Shown here in pieces: positions 9,353 through 19,745 of a DNA stretch of 64,000 nt. The translations under genes were made by a program, and so were the position numbers. Within the stretch, counting starts at the first letter, position 1. Each line of letters begins with the position of its first letter. The notes beneath the pieces were generated by a model. That model had not been told where the DNA came from and ran no database searches. It saw only the letters and a list, made by a program, of their open reading frames with translations. The stretch is from the NCBI RefSeq assembly GCF_900178525.1, contig NZ_FXDJ01000007.1, positions 434,001 to 498,000 of the forward strand, written 5' to 3'. This DNA comes from Massilibacteroides vaginae. GTDB lineage: Bacteria > Bacteroidota > Bacteroidia > Bacteroidales > Tannerellaceae.

Positions 9353-11107
9353 TTAATCTAAGATCAGATTAAACTCATCTTTCAACCGGGCGAGGGCAGG
9401 ATTTTGATTCAAAAGATGCTCATATCGTTCGGTTGACGTATAAGCGAGATGCTTCTCATTTGTCTCTACAATCCTTACACGCATTTGTATTTTCGTATTG
9501 TGCAGCCTGGCACGTAAGAAGGAAAGAATATCAATACTATTAACCGTCAATTCATTCTGTTGCCCCGGGTTATGTACAGCCACTTCAAAATGAAAATTTT
9601 CCTGCAATACCGGTTCGCAATTTATCATTGTATTTTTTAAGTATACTTTCTCTCCCGTCGAATCAATAAATTCTTTCCAAAAACGAAGCAGATTTTCTTC
9701 GTCAAAAGGAGTACTCAGTACCGTTTCTGTTTGAGGTTGATTAGCTTCAGACTTTACCTCTTCTTTTTTCTGCCCTATCTCTTTCAATGAAATCCCCATA
9801 GTAGGACGGGCTGAAAAACTTTTTTTCGCCGGGCTTGCCGACGGTACTTCCGGTGCCTTAACAGGCGCGTCCACAGGCATTGTAGTAGTTATAACCTGGG
9901 GTTGAGAAGTGGGATTTTTTGTTACAGTAACAGGTGTTGGTGCCGTAACCGGTTGTCCTTCCTGATTAGGAAGAGTTTCAATCAGTCCTTTTTTTTTATC
10001 GTCTTCCGGTCCTTTAGCTGTTAATTGACAGAGCTGAATCAGGGTGAGTTCTAACAGTAACCGTTTATTCCGGCTGGTGCGATAGTTCAGGTCACATGCG
10101 TTCGCTAATTCGATTGCCTTATATAATAAGGTGTCGGAACAGCGTTTTGCCATTTCCTTGTATCGCTCCCGAATAGAAGCACCTACTTCAAATAAAATTA
10201 ATGTAGCCTCGTCACGACAGACCAGCAAGTCGCGAAAATGCGAAGCTAAGCCTGTAATAATATTCTGCCCGTCAAAACCTTTGCCTAAAATATCGTTGAG
10301 CGTAAGGATAGCCGCGCGTACATTTCCGGTCAATATTGCTTCAGTCAGACGGAAGTAATATTCATAGTCGAGTACATTCAGGTTATCAATTACAGACTGA
10401 TAAGAGATGTTCCCTCCGCTAAAACTGGCAACCTGATCAAATATAGATAAAGCGTCACGCATACCTCCATCGGCTTTTTGCGCGATAACGTTCAACGCTT
10501 CGGGTTCGGCAATAATATTCTCGCAAGAAGCAACATATTCCAGATGTTCCACCATATCCGCAATTGAGATGCGGGAAAAGTCATATATCTGGCAACGCGA
10601 AAGAATGGTTGGTAACACTTTGTGTTTTTCTGTTGTAGCCAGAATAAAAAGAGCATGATGGGGCGGCTCTTCCAGTGTTTTCAGAAATGCATTAAAAGCC
10701 GCGGCACTTAGCATGTGCACCTCGTCAATAATGAAAACTTTATATTTTCCGATTGCCGGTGGGATTCGCACCTGGTCTATCAAGGAGCGGATATCGTCTA
10801 CCGAGTTATTCGAAGCCGCGTCTAACTCATGTATATTATAGGATCGCTGTTCATTAAACGCCTTACAGGATTCGCATTCATTACAAGCATCTCCTTCAGC
10901 CGTTAAATTAAGACAGTTTATTGTTTTCGCGAAAATACGCGCGCAGGAGGTTTTCCCCACACCACGCGGACCACAAAATAAGTAGGCATGGGCTAATTTA
11001 TTGGTTTGTATAGCATTTTTCAGCGTAGTCGTTAAAGATTTTTGTCCTACCACACTACGAAACGTGGAGGGGCGATACTTCCGGGCCGATACAATATAAT
11101 TATCCAT
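9353..11107 (-). CDS. dnaX: DNA polymerase III subunit gamma/tau
   Basis: Clamp-loader ATPase, 584 aa from the preferred start MDNYIVSARKYRPSTF at 11107. A further-upstream ATG at 11134 would add nine residues (MYSRIKKRQ) not typical of DnaX. Residues about 38-50 hold the Walker A GPRGVGKTSCAR. Four cysteines (CLN...CNECESC) form the zinc finger, followed by DEVHML (Walker B) and LSRCQ (sensor 1/SRC motif). The C-terminal 200 residues include a Pro/Thr/Lys-rich linker (about 375-430) and a tau-like end. No obvious slippery A-run for a gamma frameshift was found in the linker, although AAAAAAGG occurs near 9990. It ends four bases from the DUF1080 stop, on the opposite strand. Confidence 0.96.
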   Translation of the reverse strand: MDNYIVSARKYRPSTFRSVVGQKSLTTTLKNAIQTNKLAHAYLFCGPRGVGKTSCARIFAKTINCLNLTAEGDACNECESCKAFNEQRSYNIHELDAASNNSVDDIRSLIDQVRIPPAIGKYKVFIIDEVHMLSAAAFNAFLKTLEEPPHHALFILATTEKHKVLPTILSRCQIYDFSRISIADMVEHLEYVASCENIIAEPEALNVIAQKADGGMRDALSIFDQVASFSGGNISYQSVIDNLNVLDYEYYFRLTEAILTGNVRAAILTLNDILGKGFDGQNIITGLASHFRDLLVCRDEATLILFEVGASIRERYKEMAKRCSDTLLYKAIELANACDLNYRTSRNKRLLLELTLIQLCQLTAKGPEDDKKKGLIETLPNQEGQPVTAPTPVTVTKNPTSQPQVITTTMPVDAPVKAPEVPSASPAKKSFSARPTMGISLKEIGQKKEEVKSEANQPQTETVLSTPFDEENLLRFWKEFIDSTGEKVYLKNTMINCEPVLQENFHFEVAVHNPGQQNELTVNSIDILSFLRARLHNTKIQMRVRIVETNEKHLAYTSTERYEHLLNQNPALARLKDEFNLILD

Positions 11108-11230
11108 TTGTCGCTTTTTTATTCGTGAATACAAACTTACATAAAAATTATGCGGGTTTCATAATAGGAATGATCAAAAACACACAGCCCTAAAAAATCA
11201 TTCCTTTTTTTACATAGTAATACGATTAAA

Positions 11231-11287
11231 AACATAAAGGATATTTTTTCGAAAATAAAGGATATTTTTCGAAAAATAACCTTTATA
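11231..11287. repeat. Modular 21-bp intergenic repeat, copy 1 (3 units)
   Basis: Three 9-mer cores: AAAGGATAT at 11236-11244 (+), AAAGGATAT at 11257-11265 (+) and ATAACCTTT at 11276-11284 (-). Spacers are TTTTCGAAAA-like palindromes. It lies between the divergent dnaX and DUF4105 genes. The left flank AGTAATACGATTAAAAACATA resembles those of copies 3 and 4. About 25 bp to the right is TTGATTTTCAA, a small palindrome echoed near the other copies. Confidence 0.85.
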
Positions 11288-11428
11288 AAAATCACAGTAA
11301 AGAATGTGTTGATTTTCAACGTTTTTGAAAATCGCATTTTAGCGGGTAAATTAATGCCGTTTTCACCTTCGATTTCAGCTCTATCACGGGCAATTTTATT
11401 GCTTCGTTTAGAAACAAGAGTTTTTTCT

Positions 11429-11436
11429 TACATTTG
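11429..11436 (+). promoter_or_regulatory. -7 promoter element of the DUF4105-secA operon
   Basis: TACATTTG matches TAnnTTTG and is 10 bp upstream of the ATG at 11447. This fixes the start of the DUF4105 gene at 11447, since an ATG at 11306 would lie upstream of the promoter. Confidence 0.45.
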
Positions 11437-11446
11437 CAAAAAAAAC

Positions 11447-12640
11447 ATGCGACAATATATTATTGTGTATTTATTTCTGCTTTCGCTCCTACCCCTGTCG
11501 GCCCAACAAAAGGTCAGTTTAGGTGAGGAGTCGGAAATCAGTTTACTTATCTGCGGCCCTTCTCACGACAAATCGTTCACATTATACGGACACGCGGCTT
11601 TTCGCATTAAAGATACGGCTCAAAATTTCGACACGATATTCAACTACGGGCTGTTCGATTTCACCAGTTCTAATTTTTTATATCGATTTGCCAAAGGGGA
11701 AACGGATTACAAGTTAGGGGCTGCCGGATTTCTGGATTACATGATTGAATATCAGATGAGGGGCAGCTATGTTAACGAATTGGTTCTCAACCTGACCACA
11801 GAAGAAAAGAACAAGATATGGGATGCGCTGCTTATTAATTATCTACCGGAAAACCGGGTATACCGGTATAATTTCTTTTTTGATAATTGTGCGACGCGAC
11901 TTGTTTCAATCGTAGAGCAGCACATAAACGGACGTATAATCTACAATACCGATCAGCCGGAACAGACCTTTCGGGATCTGATTAATTATTGTACGCGCGG
12001 GCATCATTGGCTTACCTTCGGTTGCGACCTCGCTTTAGGAAGTCCGACTGACGACTTAGCGACACCGCGCGAAAAGATGTTCCTCCCCGAACATTTGGAA
12101 AGTGCGTTCAAAACAGCGACTGTTAAATCTGAAGATGGCAGTTCGCGTTCATTAATAAAAGCGGTTATCCCTTTAGCCGACTTCGAACCGGAAATAAATA
12201 ATTATCCTCCGGAGCTATTTACGCCTATTGTCTGTAGTTTACTGATTTTATTGGTTACCGCAGGTATTACCTATTGGGAATGGAAGAGAAAGAAACAGGC
12301 TAAATATTTGGATATAATACTATTTACCATAGCCGGAATTGCCGGGTGTGTGTTGTTTTTTCTCAGCTTCATATCAACTCACCCTTGTGTATATCCGAAC
12401 TGGTCGCTTGTTTGGTTGCATCCGTTACACTTAGTCGGCGTATTACTAATTGCAGTAAAAAGATTTGCGAAGGCGGCTTTTTGCTATCATTTTATTAACT
12501 TTGTGGCGCTTACGATTTTGTTGCCGGGATGGATGTTTATCCCACAGCATTTGAACATAGCTTTTGTACCTCTGATTCTGACCCTTTGGATAAGGTCGGT
12601 ATTTGCGGTTTACAGATATAAAACACAGAAAATAAAATGA
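11447..12640 (+). CDS. DUF4105 membrane protein, possible papain/LRAT-fold acyltransferase
   Basis: 397 aa from ATG 11447; the longer frame from 11306 has no signal peptide at its end and is rejected. Residues 1-19 form a signal peptide (MRQYIIVYLFLLSLLPLSA). Residues about 25-240 form the DUF4105 domain, with His49 in LYGHAAFRI and Cys148 in FFFDNCATRL. A His followed about 100 residues later by an NC motif is the layout of permuted NlpC/P60-LRAT enzymes. The last 150 residues hold four or five membrane helices. I recall that the Bacteroidota lipoprotein N-acyltransferase (Lnb) is a protein of this general build, but cannot confirm that here. Its stop overlaps the next gene (ATGA), and secA follows, indicating an envelope-assembly operon. 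Confidence 0.72.
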   Translation: MRQYIIVYLFLLSLLPLSAQQKVSLGEESEISLLICGPSHDKSFTLYGHAAFRIKDTAQNFDTIFNYGLFDFTSSNFLYRFAKGETDYKLGAAGFLDYMIEYQMRGSYVNELVLNLTTEEKNKIWDALLINYLPENRVYRYNFFFDNCATRLVSIVEQHINGRIIYNTDQPEQTFRDLINYCTRGHHWLTFGCDLALGSPTDDLATPREKMFLPEHLESAFKTATVKSEDGSSRSLIKAVIPLADFEPEINNYPPELFTPIVCSLLILLVTAGITYWEWKRKKQAKYLDIILFTIAGIAGCVLFFLSFISTHPCVYPNWSLVWLHPLHLVGVLLIAVKRFAKAAFCYHFINFVALTILLPGWMFIPQHLNIAFVPLILTLWIRSVFAVYRYKTQKIK

Positions 12641-14223
12641 GACGATTAATAACCTCGCTGATCGCGATTTTGGCGGTAACGAATTTGGAGGCTCAACAAC
12701 AAGCACCCAAATTGGTTGTTTGCATAACCGTTGATCAACTGAGGGGAGATTATATAGAGTATTTTTACAATACATTTGGTGAGGGTGGCTTTAAACGTCT
12801 GATGAATGAAGGGCGTATGTATAAGAACATACGTTTCGAATTTTCGAATGTTGATCAGGCAAGTGCTTTTGCTACCATTTTTACCGGCAGCAATCCGTGT
12901 TATCATGGAATTGCTTCGGATAAAAAGTACGATTTCAACAAAGGCAAAGAGACGTCTTCTTTAAACGACCCCAATTATCTGGGCAACTATACGCGCGATA
13001 ATTATTCGCCTAAAGCGTTACTTGCTTCAACAATCGGAGATGAGTTAAAGATCGCGTCCAGAGGCAGAAGCGATGTTTTTGCAATCGCACCAAATGCGGA
13101 AAGCGCGATTCTTTCTGCCGGCAACGCGGCAAACGGAGCTTTCTGGATGGACGACTACAACGGAAAATGGGCAACTACTACTTATTTCAAAGGGATTCCC
13201 TGGTATGTAGATCGTTATAATAACGGAACGGAATCATTGACTCCCCGTTTGGAGCAAATGACCTGGACTCCGTCTCTGCCAATCGATAAATTGAATGCTT
13301 TTCCTTATGTACTGGAAGACATTCCTTTTAAATATACATTCAGTGAGAAAAGCGGTACGGCCTATCTCAATATAAAAACGTCTCCCTTCATTAACAAGGA
13401 GATCAACAGACTGGCTCTGCAATTTCTCGAATACGGTGGGTTCGGCACCCGTTCTTGTCCGGATATGCTGGCAATCACCTATTACGCCGGCAACTATCGG
13501 GGAACAATGAGTAAAGAGTATACCCGTGAGATTCAGGACACTTACTACCAATTAGACAAGGATATTGAACAATTACTCGGAGCGATTGACAAAAAGATCG
13601 GGCTCGCGAATACGTTGATTGTTTTTACCGGAAGTGGCTATTACAGCAGCATTGAAGAGTATCCGGAAGGTATGCTATTAGCCGGGGGTGAATTCCATCC
13701 GAAACGTTGTACAGCCTTACTGAATATGTATCTGATGGCCATTTACGGACAAACGAACTGGGTAACCGGCTATTACAACAATCAGATATACCTGAACCGT
13801 AAGGCCATAGAAGACGCGAAATTAAACCTGCCCGAAATACAGATGAAGGCTGCAGAGTTTGTTCGTGAATTTAGCGGCGTTCAGCATGTTACAACCGATT
13901 ATTCGTTAAAAACGGGAGACTGGAATGAAGGCACGTCTTCCCTTCGGCAAGGTACACATCATCTGGGAAGGGGTGATCTTATTGTGGAACTTCAGCCGGG
14001 ATGGGTTATCAATAACGAGGTGGCTAAAGAAAAGCCAAAGGTAGTCCGCAACAATGCGGTTATTACTCCTCTTATTTTTTTCGGAAACGGCATAAAACCT
14101 GAACATATCTACCGTGAGATAAAAGCGACTGAGGTTGCTCCTACCGTTACTCATGTGCTCAGAATCAGACCGCCGAACGCGAGTCGTGAATTACCACTTT
14201 CTGAGTTTACCAACAAAAAATAA
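12637..14223 (+). CDS. Secreted alkaline-phosphatase-fold protein, apparently catalytically dead
   Basis: 528 aa with a signal peptide to about residue 20. It aligns along its length with PafA-type alkaline phosphatases: [15 protein letters not shown] (metal-ligand Asp33 kept), [36 protein letters not shown], and [14 protein letters not shown]. The active site is gone. The PTVTA nucleophile region reads NVDQA (71-75). The phosphate-binding Lys/Arg region reads APNAES. The usual SxDYxGH is AGNYRGT (284-290), and ADHG is GSGY (332-335). So one of six metal ligands remains by my alignment. It is coupled by ATGA overlap to the DUF4105 gene and 26 bp from secA. It may be a structural or regulatory pseudoenzyme of the envelope. 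The fold is confident; the role is unknown. Confidence 0.82.
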   Translation: MRRLITSLIAILAVTNLEAQQQAPKLVVCITVDQLRGDYIEYFYNTFGEGGFKRLMNEGRMYKNIRFEFSNVDQASAFATIFTGSNPCYHGIASDKKYDFNKGKETSSLNDPNYLGNYTRDNYSPKALLASTIGDELKIASRGRSDVFAIAPNAESAILSAGNAANGAFWMDDYNGKWATTTYFKGIPWYVDRYNNGTESLTPRLEQMTWTPSLPIDKLNAFPYVLEDIPFKYTFSEKSGTAYLNIKTSPFINKEINRLALQFLEYGGFGTRSCPDMLAITYYAGNYRGTMSKEYTREIQDTYYQLDKDIEQLLGAIDKKIGLANTLIVFTGSGYYSSIEEYPEGMLLAGGEFHPKRCTALLNMYLMAIYGQTNWVTGYYNNQIYLNRKAIEDAKLNLPEIQMKAAEFVREFSGVQHVTTDYSLKTGDWNEGTSSLRQGTHHLGRGDLIVELQPGWVINNEVAKEKPKVVRNNAVITPLIFFGNGIKPEHIYREIKATEVAPTVTHVLRIRPPNASRELPLSEFTNKK

Positions 14224-14249
14224 CGAATAAAAAAATACAATATTATAGT

Positions 14250-17200
14250 ATGGGATTTAATGAATTCATGACGAAGTTATTCGGCAATAAATCGCAACGT
14301 GACCTTAAAACGATAGATCCTTACGTTGAGAAGATCAAAGCCGCTTATCCGTCTATTGCTGCGCTATCTAATGACGAATTGCGTGCTAAAACTGAAGAAA
14401 TCAAACAACGTATTCAGGATTATGTAGCTGACGAACGAAGTAAAGTAGAAGAACTTCGCAAAAATATTGACAACAAAGAGCTCGAAGAACGTGAAACGAT
14501 CTGGGCTGAAGTTGATAAAATTGAGAAAGAGATTACCGATAAAATGGAAGAGGTTCTGGTAGAGGTAATGCCGGAGGTTTTTTCAATCGTTAAAGATACG
14601 GCTCGTCGTTTTACTGAGCATGCAGAAGTTATTGTTACAGCAACTGATTTTGACCGTGATTTGGCGGCAAAACATGATTTTGTACGTATTGAAGGAGATC
14701 AAGCGATTTTCCAGAATCAGTGGACTGCCGGAGGTAATGAAATTGTCTGGGACATGATTCATTACGATGTACAGCTGTTTGGTGGTGTGGTTTTACACAA
14801 AGGTAAGATCGCGGAAATGGCTACCGGTGAAGGTAAAACATTGGTAGCAACCCTGCCGGTGTTTCTGAATGCCCTGACTCGTAATGGTGTGCATGTGGTA
14901 ACGGTGAACGACTACCTGTCGAAACGTGACTCGGAATGGATGGGGCCATTATATATGTTTCATGGCTTATCTGTGGATTGTATTGATAAACACCAACCAA
15001 ACTCGGATGCGCGTAGGGCAGCTTATAATGCTGATATTACTTTCGGAACAAACAATGAATTTGGTTTCGACTACCTGCGCGATAACATGGCCGTCAGCCC
15101 AAGCGATCTCGTACAGCGTAAACATAACTACGCGATTGTCGATGAGGTAGACTCCGTGTTAATCGACGATGCGCGTACACCATTGATTATTTCCGGTCCG
15201 ATTCCACGTGGTGAAGAACAACTGTTCGAACAGTTCCGCCCGAATGTGGAAGTCGTAGTGAATGCGCAAAAGAATCTTTGTACCAAATTATTGACTGAAG
15301 CAAAACAAAAAATAACCAGTTCTGATAGTAAAGTATCAGAAGAAGGTTTCCTTCTACTCTTCCGTTCATTCAAAGGTTTCCCAAAGAATAAAGCGTTGAT
15401 CAAATTCCTAAGTGAACCGGGTATCAAAGCGGGAATGCTTAAAACTGAAGCATTCTATATGGAAAATAACATGCGTAACATGCACCTTGTTACGGAAGAT
15501 CTGTACTTCGTCATTGAAGAAAAGAACAACAGCATTGAATTGACCGATAAGGGTATTGATTTGCTTACCGGAAAAACGGACGACCCTCACTTCTTCGTTT
15601 TGCCTGATATTACTTCCGAACTGTCGCAATTGGATAATGAACCCGGAGGTGAAGAAGAAAGACAAGCTAAAAAAGATGAAATACTCGCGAATTATTCCGT
15701 AAAGAGCGAGCGTGTACATACAATCAATCAGTTATTAAAAGCTTATACTTTATTTGAAAAAGACGACGAATATGTTGTTATGGATAATAAGGTAATGATC
15801 GTAGACGAGCAGACCGGACGTATCATGGATGGTCGTCGTTATTCTGACGGTCTGCATCAGGCTATTGAAGCTAAAGAAGGCGTAAAAGTAGAAGCTGCTA
15901 CACAAACCTTCGCGACAATTACCCTTCAGAACTATTTCCGTATGTACCACAAGCTTTCGGGTATGACCGGTACAGCAGAAACAGAAGCCGGTGAACTTTG
16001 GGACATCTATAAGTTGGATGTTGTGGTTATTCCAACCAATCGTCCGATTGCCCGTAAAGATATGAATGACCGTATCTACAAAACAAAGCGCGAAAAGTAT
16101 TCGGCTGTTATTGAAGAGATCGGTGCATTGGTAGAAGCCGGACGCCCGGTGCTTGTCGGTACGACTTCTGTGGAAATTTCCGAATTGCTTAGCCGTATGT
16201 TGAATCTGAGAAAGATCCCTCATAATGTACTGAACGCGAAGTTGCACCAACGTGAAGCAGACATTGTTGCTCAGGCTGGTAAAAGCGGAACGGTTACAAT
16301 TGCAACGAACATGGCCGGTCGTGGTACCGACATTAAACTTTCCGCTGAAGTTAAAGCTGCCGGAGGTTTGGCTATTATAGGTACTGAGCGACATGAAAGC
16401 CGTCGTGTAGACAGACAGTTACGTGGTCGTGCCGGACGTCAGGGAGACCCGGGTTCATCCGTATTCTTTGTTTCATTGGAAGACGATTTGATGCGTTTGT
16501 TTGCGTCTGATAAAATCGCCGGTTTAATGGATAAACTTGGATTCAAAGAAGGCGAAGTTCTTGAACACAGCATGTTAAGCAAGTCTGTGGAACGCGCACA
16601 GAAAAAAGTGGAAGAAAACAACTTCGGTATTCGTAAGCGTTTGCTGGAATACGACGACGTAATGAACTCACAACGTACCGTAATTTACACTCGTAGACGC
16701 CATGCTTTAATGGGTGAACGTATCGGATTAGATGTGCTTAATACGATTTACGACACTTCCAACGCCATTGTTGATCAGCACGCTGAAGATAATGACTACG
16801 AAGGTTTCAAGTTGGAATTATTCAAGACATTTGCTCTTGAAAGTCCGTTTACTGAAGAGGTGTTCAAAGATACAAAAGCCGACAAACTACAAGATCAGTT
16901 GTTTGACACCACATTAACTACATTCAAACGTAGAATGGAACGTATAGCGCAAGTAGCTAATCCTGTGATCAAGCAGGTTTATGAAACCCAGGGAGCGCAA
17001 TACGAAAACATCATGATCCCAATTACCGACGGTAAAAGAATGTACAATGTATCCTGCAATCTGAAAGAGGCCTATGAAACCGAATGTAAGGTAATAGCAA
17101 AATCATTCCAGAAAGCAATCACACTGCATACGATAGATGAATCATGGAAAGAACATCTCCGTGAAATGGATGAACTGCGTCATTCCGTACAAAACGCAAG

Positions 17201-17585
17201 TTATGAAAACAAAGATCCATTGTTGATCTATAAACTTGAATCGTACACCCTGTTTAAAACAATGGTCGACGTGATGAACCGCAAAACAGCAGCAATCCTG
17301 ATGCGTGGACAAATCCCGGTTCGCGAAGAATCTGCCGAAGATCAGGAAGCAGCTCGTCAACGAGTAGCGGTAAGAGAGGCAGCACCTGAACGCAAACAGG
17401 ACATGAGCCGTTATCGCACCGGAAGATCCGCAGATCAAGGGAATCCGCAGATGCCGCCATTGCCCAATACACAACAACAGCAACGCCACGAACCAATACG
17501 GGCAGAAAAAAGAGTAGGACGAAACGATCCTTGCCCTTGCGGAAGTGGAAAGAAATATAAGAACTGCCACGGCGCAGGATTATAA
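14250..17585 (+). CDS. secA: Protein translocase ATPase SecA
   Basis: 1111-aa preprotein translocase motor, longer than E. coli SecA (901 aa) as is usual in Bacteroidetes, with an extended insertion-rich first nucleotide-binding domain. Visible are an N-terminal coiled region (about 30-105), Walker [14 protein letters not shown] (about residues 191-203), the preprotein-crosslinking region, [20 protein letters not shown] (Walker B), [11 protein letters not shown] and [11 protein letters not shown] of the second ATPase domain, and the helical scaffold. The last 22 residues contain the zinc-binding [13 protein letters not shown]. It acts with SecYEG at the inner membrane and is probably co-transcribed with the two upstream envelope genes. 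A strong bidirectional terminator follows. Confidence 0.98.
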   Translation: MGFNEFMTKLFGNKSQRDLKTIDPYVEKIKAAYPSIAALSNDELRAKTEEIKQRIQDYVADERSKVEELRKNIDNKELEERETIWAEVDKIEKEITDKMEEVLVEVMPEVFSIVKDTARRFTEHAEVIVTATDFDRDLAAKHDFVRIEGDQAIFQNQWTAGGNEIVWDMIHYDVQLFGGVVLHKGKIAEMATGEGKTLVATLPVFLNALTRNGVHVVTVNDYLSKRDSEWMGPLYMFHGLSVDCIDKHQPNSDARRAAYNADITFGTNNEFGFDYLRDNMAVSPSDLVQRKHNYAIVDEVDSVLIDDARTPLIISGPIPRGEEQLFEQFRPNVEVVVNAQKNLCTKLLTEAKQKITSSDSKVSEEGFLLLFRSFKGFPKNKALIKFLSEPGIKAGMLKTEAFYMENNMRNMHLVTEDLYFVIEEKNNSIELTDKGIDLLTGKTDDPHFFVLPDITSELSQLDNEPGGEEERQAKKDEILANYSVKSERVHTINQLLKAYTLFEKDDEYVVMDNKVMIVDEQTGRIMDGRRYSDGLHQAIEAKEGVKVEAATQTFATITLQNYFRMYHKLSGMTGTAETEAGELWDIYKLDVVVIPTNRPIARKDMNDRIYKTKREKYSAVIEEIGALVEAGRPVLVGTTSVEISELLSRMLNLRKIPHNVLNAKLHQREADIVAQAGKSGTVTIATNMAGRGTDIKLSAEVKAAGGLAIIGTERHESRRVDRQLRGRAGRQGDPGSSVFFVSLEDDLMRLFASDKIAGLMDKLGFKEGEVLEHSMLSKSVERAQKKVEENNFGIRKRLLEYDDVMNSQRTVIYTRRRHALMGERIGLDVLNTIYDTSNAIVDQHAEDNDYEGFKLELFKTFALESPFTEEVFKDTKADKLQDQLFDTTLTTFKRRMERIAQVANPVIKQVYETQGAQYENIMIPITDGKRMYNVSCNLKEAYETECKVIAKSFQKAITLHTIDESWKEHLREMDELRHSVQNASYENKDPLLIYKLESYTLFKTMVDVMNRKTAAILMRGQIPVREESAEDQEAARQRVAVREAAPERKQDMSRYRTGRSADQGNPQMPPLPNTQQQQRHEPIRAEKRVGRNDPCPCGSGKKYKNCHGAGL

Positions 17586-17592
17586 AACAAAC

Positions 17593-17640
17593 AAAAGTGT
17601 CTTCAAAGCACGTCTATCAGACGATTTTGAAGACACTTTT
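17593..17640. terminator. Bidirectional intrinsic terminator between secA and the AraC gene
   Basis: AAAAGTGTCTTCAAA (17593-17607) pairs with TTTGAAGACACTTTT (17626-17640) over 15 bp, with an inner CGTCT/AGACG stem. T-rich tracts follow on both strands, so it serves the convergent secA and araC-type genes. Confidence 0.9.
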
Positions 17641-17641
17641 T

Positions 17642-18538
17642 TTATTTTGTTCTATAGGCATACGGAGAAACTCCGGTATGCGAAGTAAAGTAACGACTGA
17701 AATGAGATTGGTTCGAAAAGTTTAACCTATCACTAATCTGCTGAATAGTTTGTGATGTATTCTTTAGTAGTGTTTTGGCTTCCAGTATCACATATTCATC
17801 AATCCAGTCTGACGCTTTCTTGCCGCTTACTTCCAGAATGATTTTAGAAAAGTACTTAGGAGTCAACGAGGCTTTGTCGGCATAATACTGTATCTTACGA
17901 TGTTGATAAAACTCATCATTAACGTCACGGATAAAACGATAAAATATTTCGTCGTGTCTGCTGCTTGCCTCAACCAGCTTTTCCTGTTCTGAGAAAAAAA
18001 TATGACAAACGTGGTAAAACATGATCCTGAAATAATGATGGATAATATTTATCCGGTATTTATTGTCTCTTTGACGAATCGTATTCCGGATACCTCTAAA
18101 AAGAGAGCTTTCCTCCTGCATAAGTTCTTGGGAGATAGAATAACAGGATTTCCATGTTACTGCTTTGCCAATATTAAACAGCAGACTGCGGATATCATTT
18201 TGTTCAAGTAAGAATTCATCTTTCACTAACATAAAACCCGCTTTAAAGTCCGGGCTAAATTCCAGCATCTGGAATATCTGATCGGTAAGGATAACAACAA
18301 ACTTATTTTCCGACAGAACGATTTCATTAACCCCTTGCCTTAACCTTAATGATCCTTCAGTGCACAGAATAATCATATTCAGATTTATACGCATAGGATA
18401 CTCAGGCACTTCTAAAAAATCGAGCACTTTCGTTGTGTCTTCAAAGTTATCAAAAACAACAAATTCGTTGGACAAAGAATCTGTCTCGATTCTTCTCCAG
18501 ATAGTTTCCAGACTTATATCAAATACTTTCTCGCTCAT
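17642..18538 (-). CDS. AraC family transcriptional regulator
   Basis: 298 aa. Residues about 20-170 form a cupin-like sensor domain with no strong family match. The C-terminal 100 residues are a double helix-turn-helix with KASDWIDEYVILEAKTLL, IQQISDRLNFSNQSHFSRYF and the end motif GVSPYAYR. It is divergently placed from an RND efflux operon (139 bp between starts) and is the natural candidate regulator of it. The inducer is unknown. The gene is tidy, with its own promoter. Confidence 0.9.
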   Translation of the reverse strand: MSEKVFDISLETIWRRIETDSLSNEFVVFDNFEDTTKVLDFLEVPEYPMRINLNMIILCTEGSLRLRQGVNEIVLSENKFVVILTDQIFQMLEFSPDFKAGFMLVKDEFLLEQNDIRSLLFNIGKAVTWKSCYSISQELMQEESSLFRGIRNTIRQRDNKYRINIIHHYFRIMFYHVCHIFFSEQEKLVEASSRHDEIFYRFIRDVNDEFYQHRKIQYYADKASLTPKYFSKIILEVSGKKASDWIDEYVILEAKTLLKNTSQTIQQISDRLNFSNQSHFSRYFTSHTGVSPYAYRTK

Positions 18539-18556
18539 ATTTTATTCTTTCGTATG

Positions 18557-18587
18557 CAAATATGCAAAGAAACAAACAGTCATCAAA
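18557..18587 (-). promoter_or_regulatory. Promoter of the AraC-type gene
   Basis: On the minus strand TTTG (18584-18587), 19 bp, then CATATTTG (18557-18564). This is the Bacteroidetes -33/-7 layout with one mismatch in the -7 box, 18 bp before the start codon. Confidence 0.55.
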
Positions 18588-18677
18588 CTTAAATTCGACC
18601 TTTTGGTATATTTCTCCGATTTATAGGACTTTCTTAATCTTAATTAAAGACGGAACTTTGCAATAAAAACTTCGACA

Positions 18678-19745
18678 ATGAAAATGAAAACATTAGGACT
18701 ATTAGGTATTATCTTGTTTTTACTCCCGTCTTGTTCTCAAAAAGAGTCAAATAAGGCGATTATTCCTTTTGTGAAAACAACAACTGTGTTTGCACACGAA
18801 AACAAGCAGGAAATTTTACTTCCGGGTAAGATTAAAGCTTCTTTAGACGTGAATCTCTCGTTTAAAGTAAGCGGAACAATACAGAAAGTATATGTAAATG
18901 CAGGCGACCAGGTGAAACGCGGACAGTTATTGGCTGAAATGGATCCGAAGGATTATGAAATACAATTTTCAGCAACAGAAGCGGAATATAAACAGATCAA
19001 AGGGGAAGCCGAACGCATTATCGCCCTTTATGAAAGAGGTAGCGTAACAACAAACGACTACGAAAAAGCGGTATACGGACTAAAACAAATCACCGCAAAA
19101 TACGATGCGCACAAAAAGGCATTAGACGACACCCGTCTGTATGCTCCTTTTGAGGGCTACATACAAAAGCGGTTATTTCAACAGAATGAGACGATCGCGG
19201 CAGGTTATCCGGTTTTTTCTATGATTAATTCGGGAAATCTTGAAGTAGAGGTAAATATTTCCTCATCCGATTTTCTGAAACGGGCAAGCTTTACCGAATT
19301 TAGTTGTTCGGTAGATGTATTGGGCGGGCGTTCTTTTCCGCTCGAGATGATTGCTGTTAACCGGAAGGCCAATATGAATCAGCTTTATACCATGCGTCTG
19401 AACTTTAAAGAGAAACAAAATGGCGTGTCTCCTACTCCCGGTATGACGACTATGGTGTCCATCTTTTACAATGACGAAGGCGACGGAAAGGTATCCATTC
19501 CGTTATCTGCGATTTTCGAAAAAGAGTCGGATTCTTTTGTATGGGTCTATAATCCGTCAGATTCCCGGATCAGTGCGAGAAAAGTGAAAGTCGCTGAAGT
19601 ACTGCTGAACGGAACAGTTATTCTATCCGAAGGACCCGAAGCAGGAGCTATTGTTGTTACTGCCGGTATACATAGTTTGAAAGAAGGCGACAAAGTACAA
19701 CTTCTTCCGGAAGTTTCATCTACTAATATCGGAGGATTATTATAA
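18678..19745 (+). CDS. RND efflux periplasmic adaptor (membrane fusion lipoprotein)
   Basis: 355 aa. The signal peptide ends in LLPSC (Cys at residue 20), so it is a lipoprotein. The barrel-sandwich/lipoyl half-motifs are GKIKASLDVNLSFKVSGTIQ and VYVNAGDQVKRGQLLAEMDP. A short alpha-hairpin spans about 95-155, and the second lipoyl half is LYAPFEGYIQKRLFQQNE. A beta-barrel and membrane-proximal domain follow. It bridges the inner-membrane pump encoded next and the TolC-type channel. The stop overlaps the pump start (TAATG), indicating translational coupling. Substrates are unknown. Confidence 0.93.
   Translation: MKMKTLGLLGIILFLLPSCSQKESNKAIIPFVKTTTVFAHENKQEILLPGKIKASLDVNLSFKVSGTIQKVYVNAGDQVKRGQLLAEMDPKDYEIQFSATEAEYKQIKGEAERIIALYERGSVTTNDYEKAVYGLKQITAKYDAHKKALDDTRLYAPFEGYIQKRLFQQNETIAAGYPVFSMINSGNLEVEVNISSSDFLKRASFTEFSCSVDVLGGRSFPLEMIAVNRKANMNQLYTMRLNFKEKQNGVSPTPGMTTMVSIFYNDEGDGKVSIPLSAIFEKESDSFVWVYNPSDSRISARKVKVAEVLLNGTVILSEGPEAGAIVVTAGIHSLKEGDKVQLLPEVSSTNIGGLL

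Noticed and set aside
9950-10020. Programmed frameshift site for a short gamma form of DnaX
   Set aside because: An A-rich stretch exists, but no heptameric slippery sequence with a following stable hairpin and nearby stop could be shown.
11231-11287. Repeat arrays considered as CRISPR
   Set aside because: Units are short, spacers are near-identical palindromes rather than unique sequences, and no cas genes are present.
11306-11446. Extension of the DUF4105 protein to an ATG at 11306
   Set aside because: The added 47 residues come before a normal signal peptide, and the promoter box at 11429-11436 lies inside them.
17142-17570. 142-codon frame opposite the SecA C-terminus
   Set aside because: A Cys/Phe-rich shadow of the secA coding sequence without any start context.
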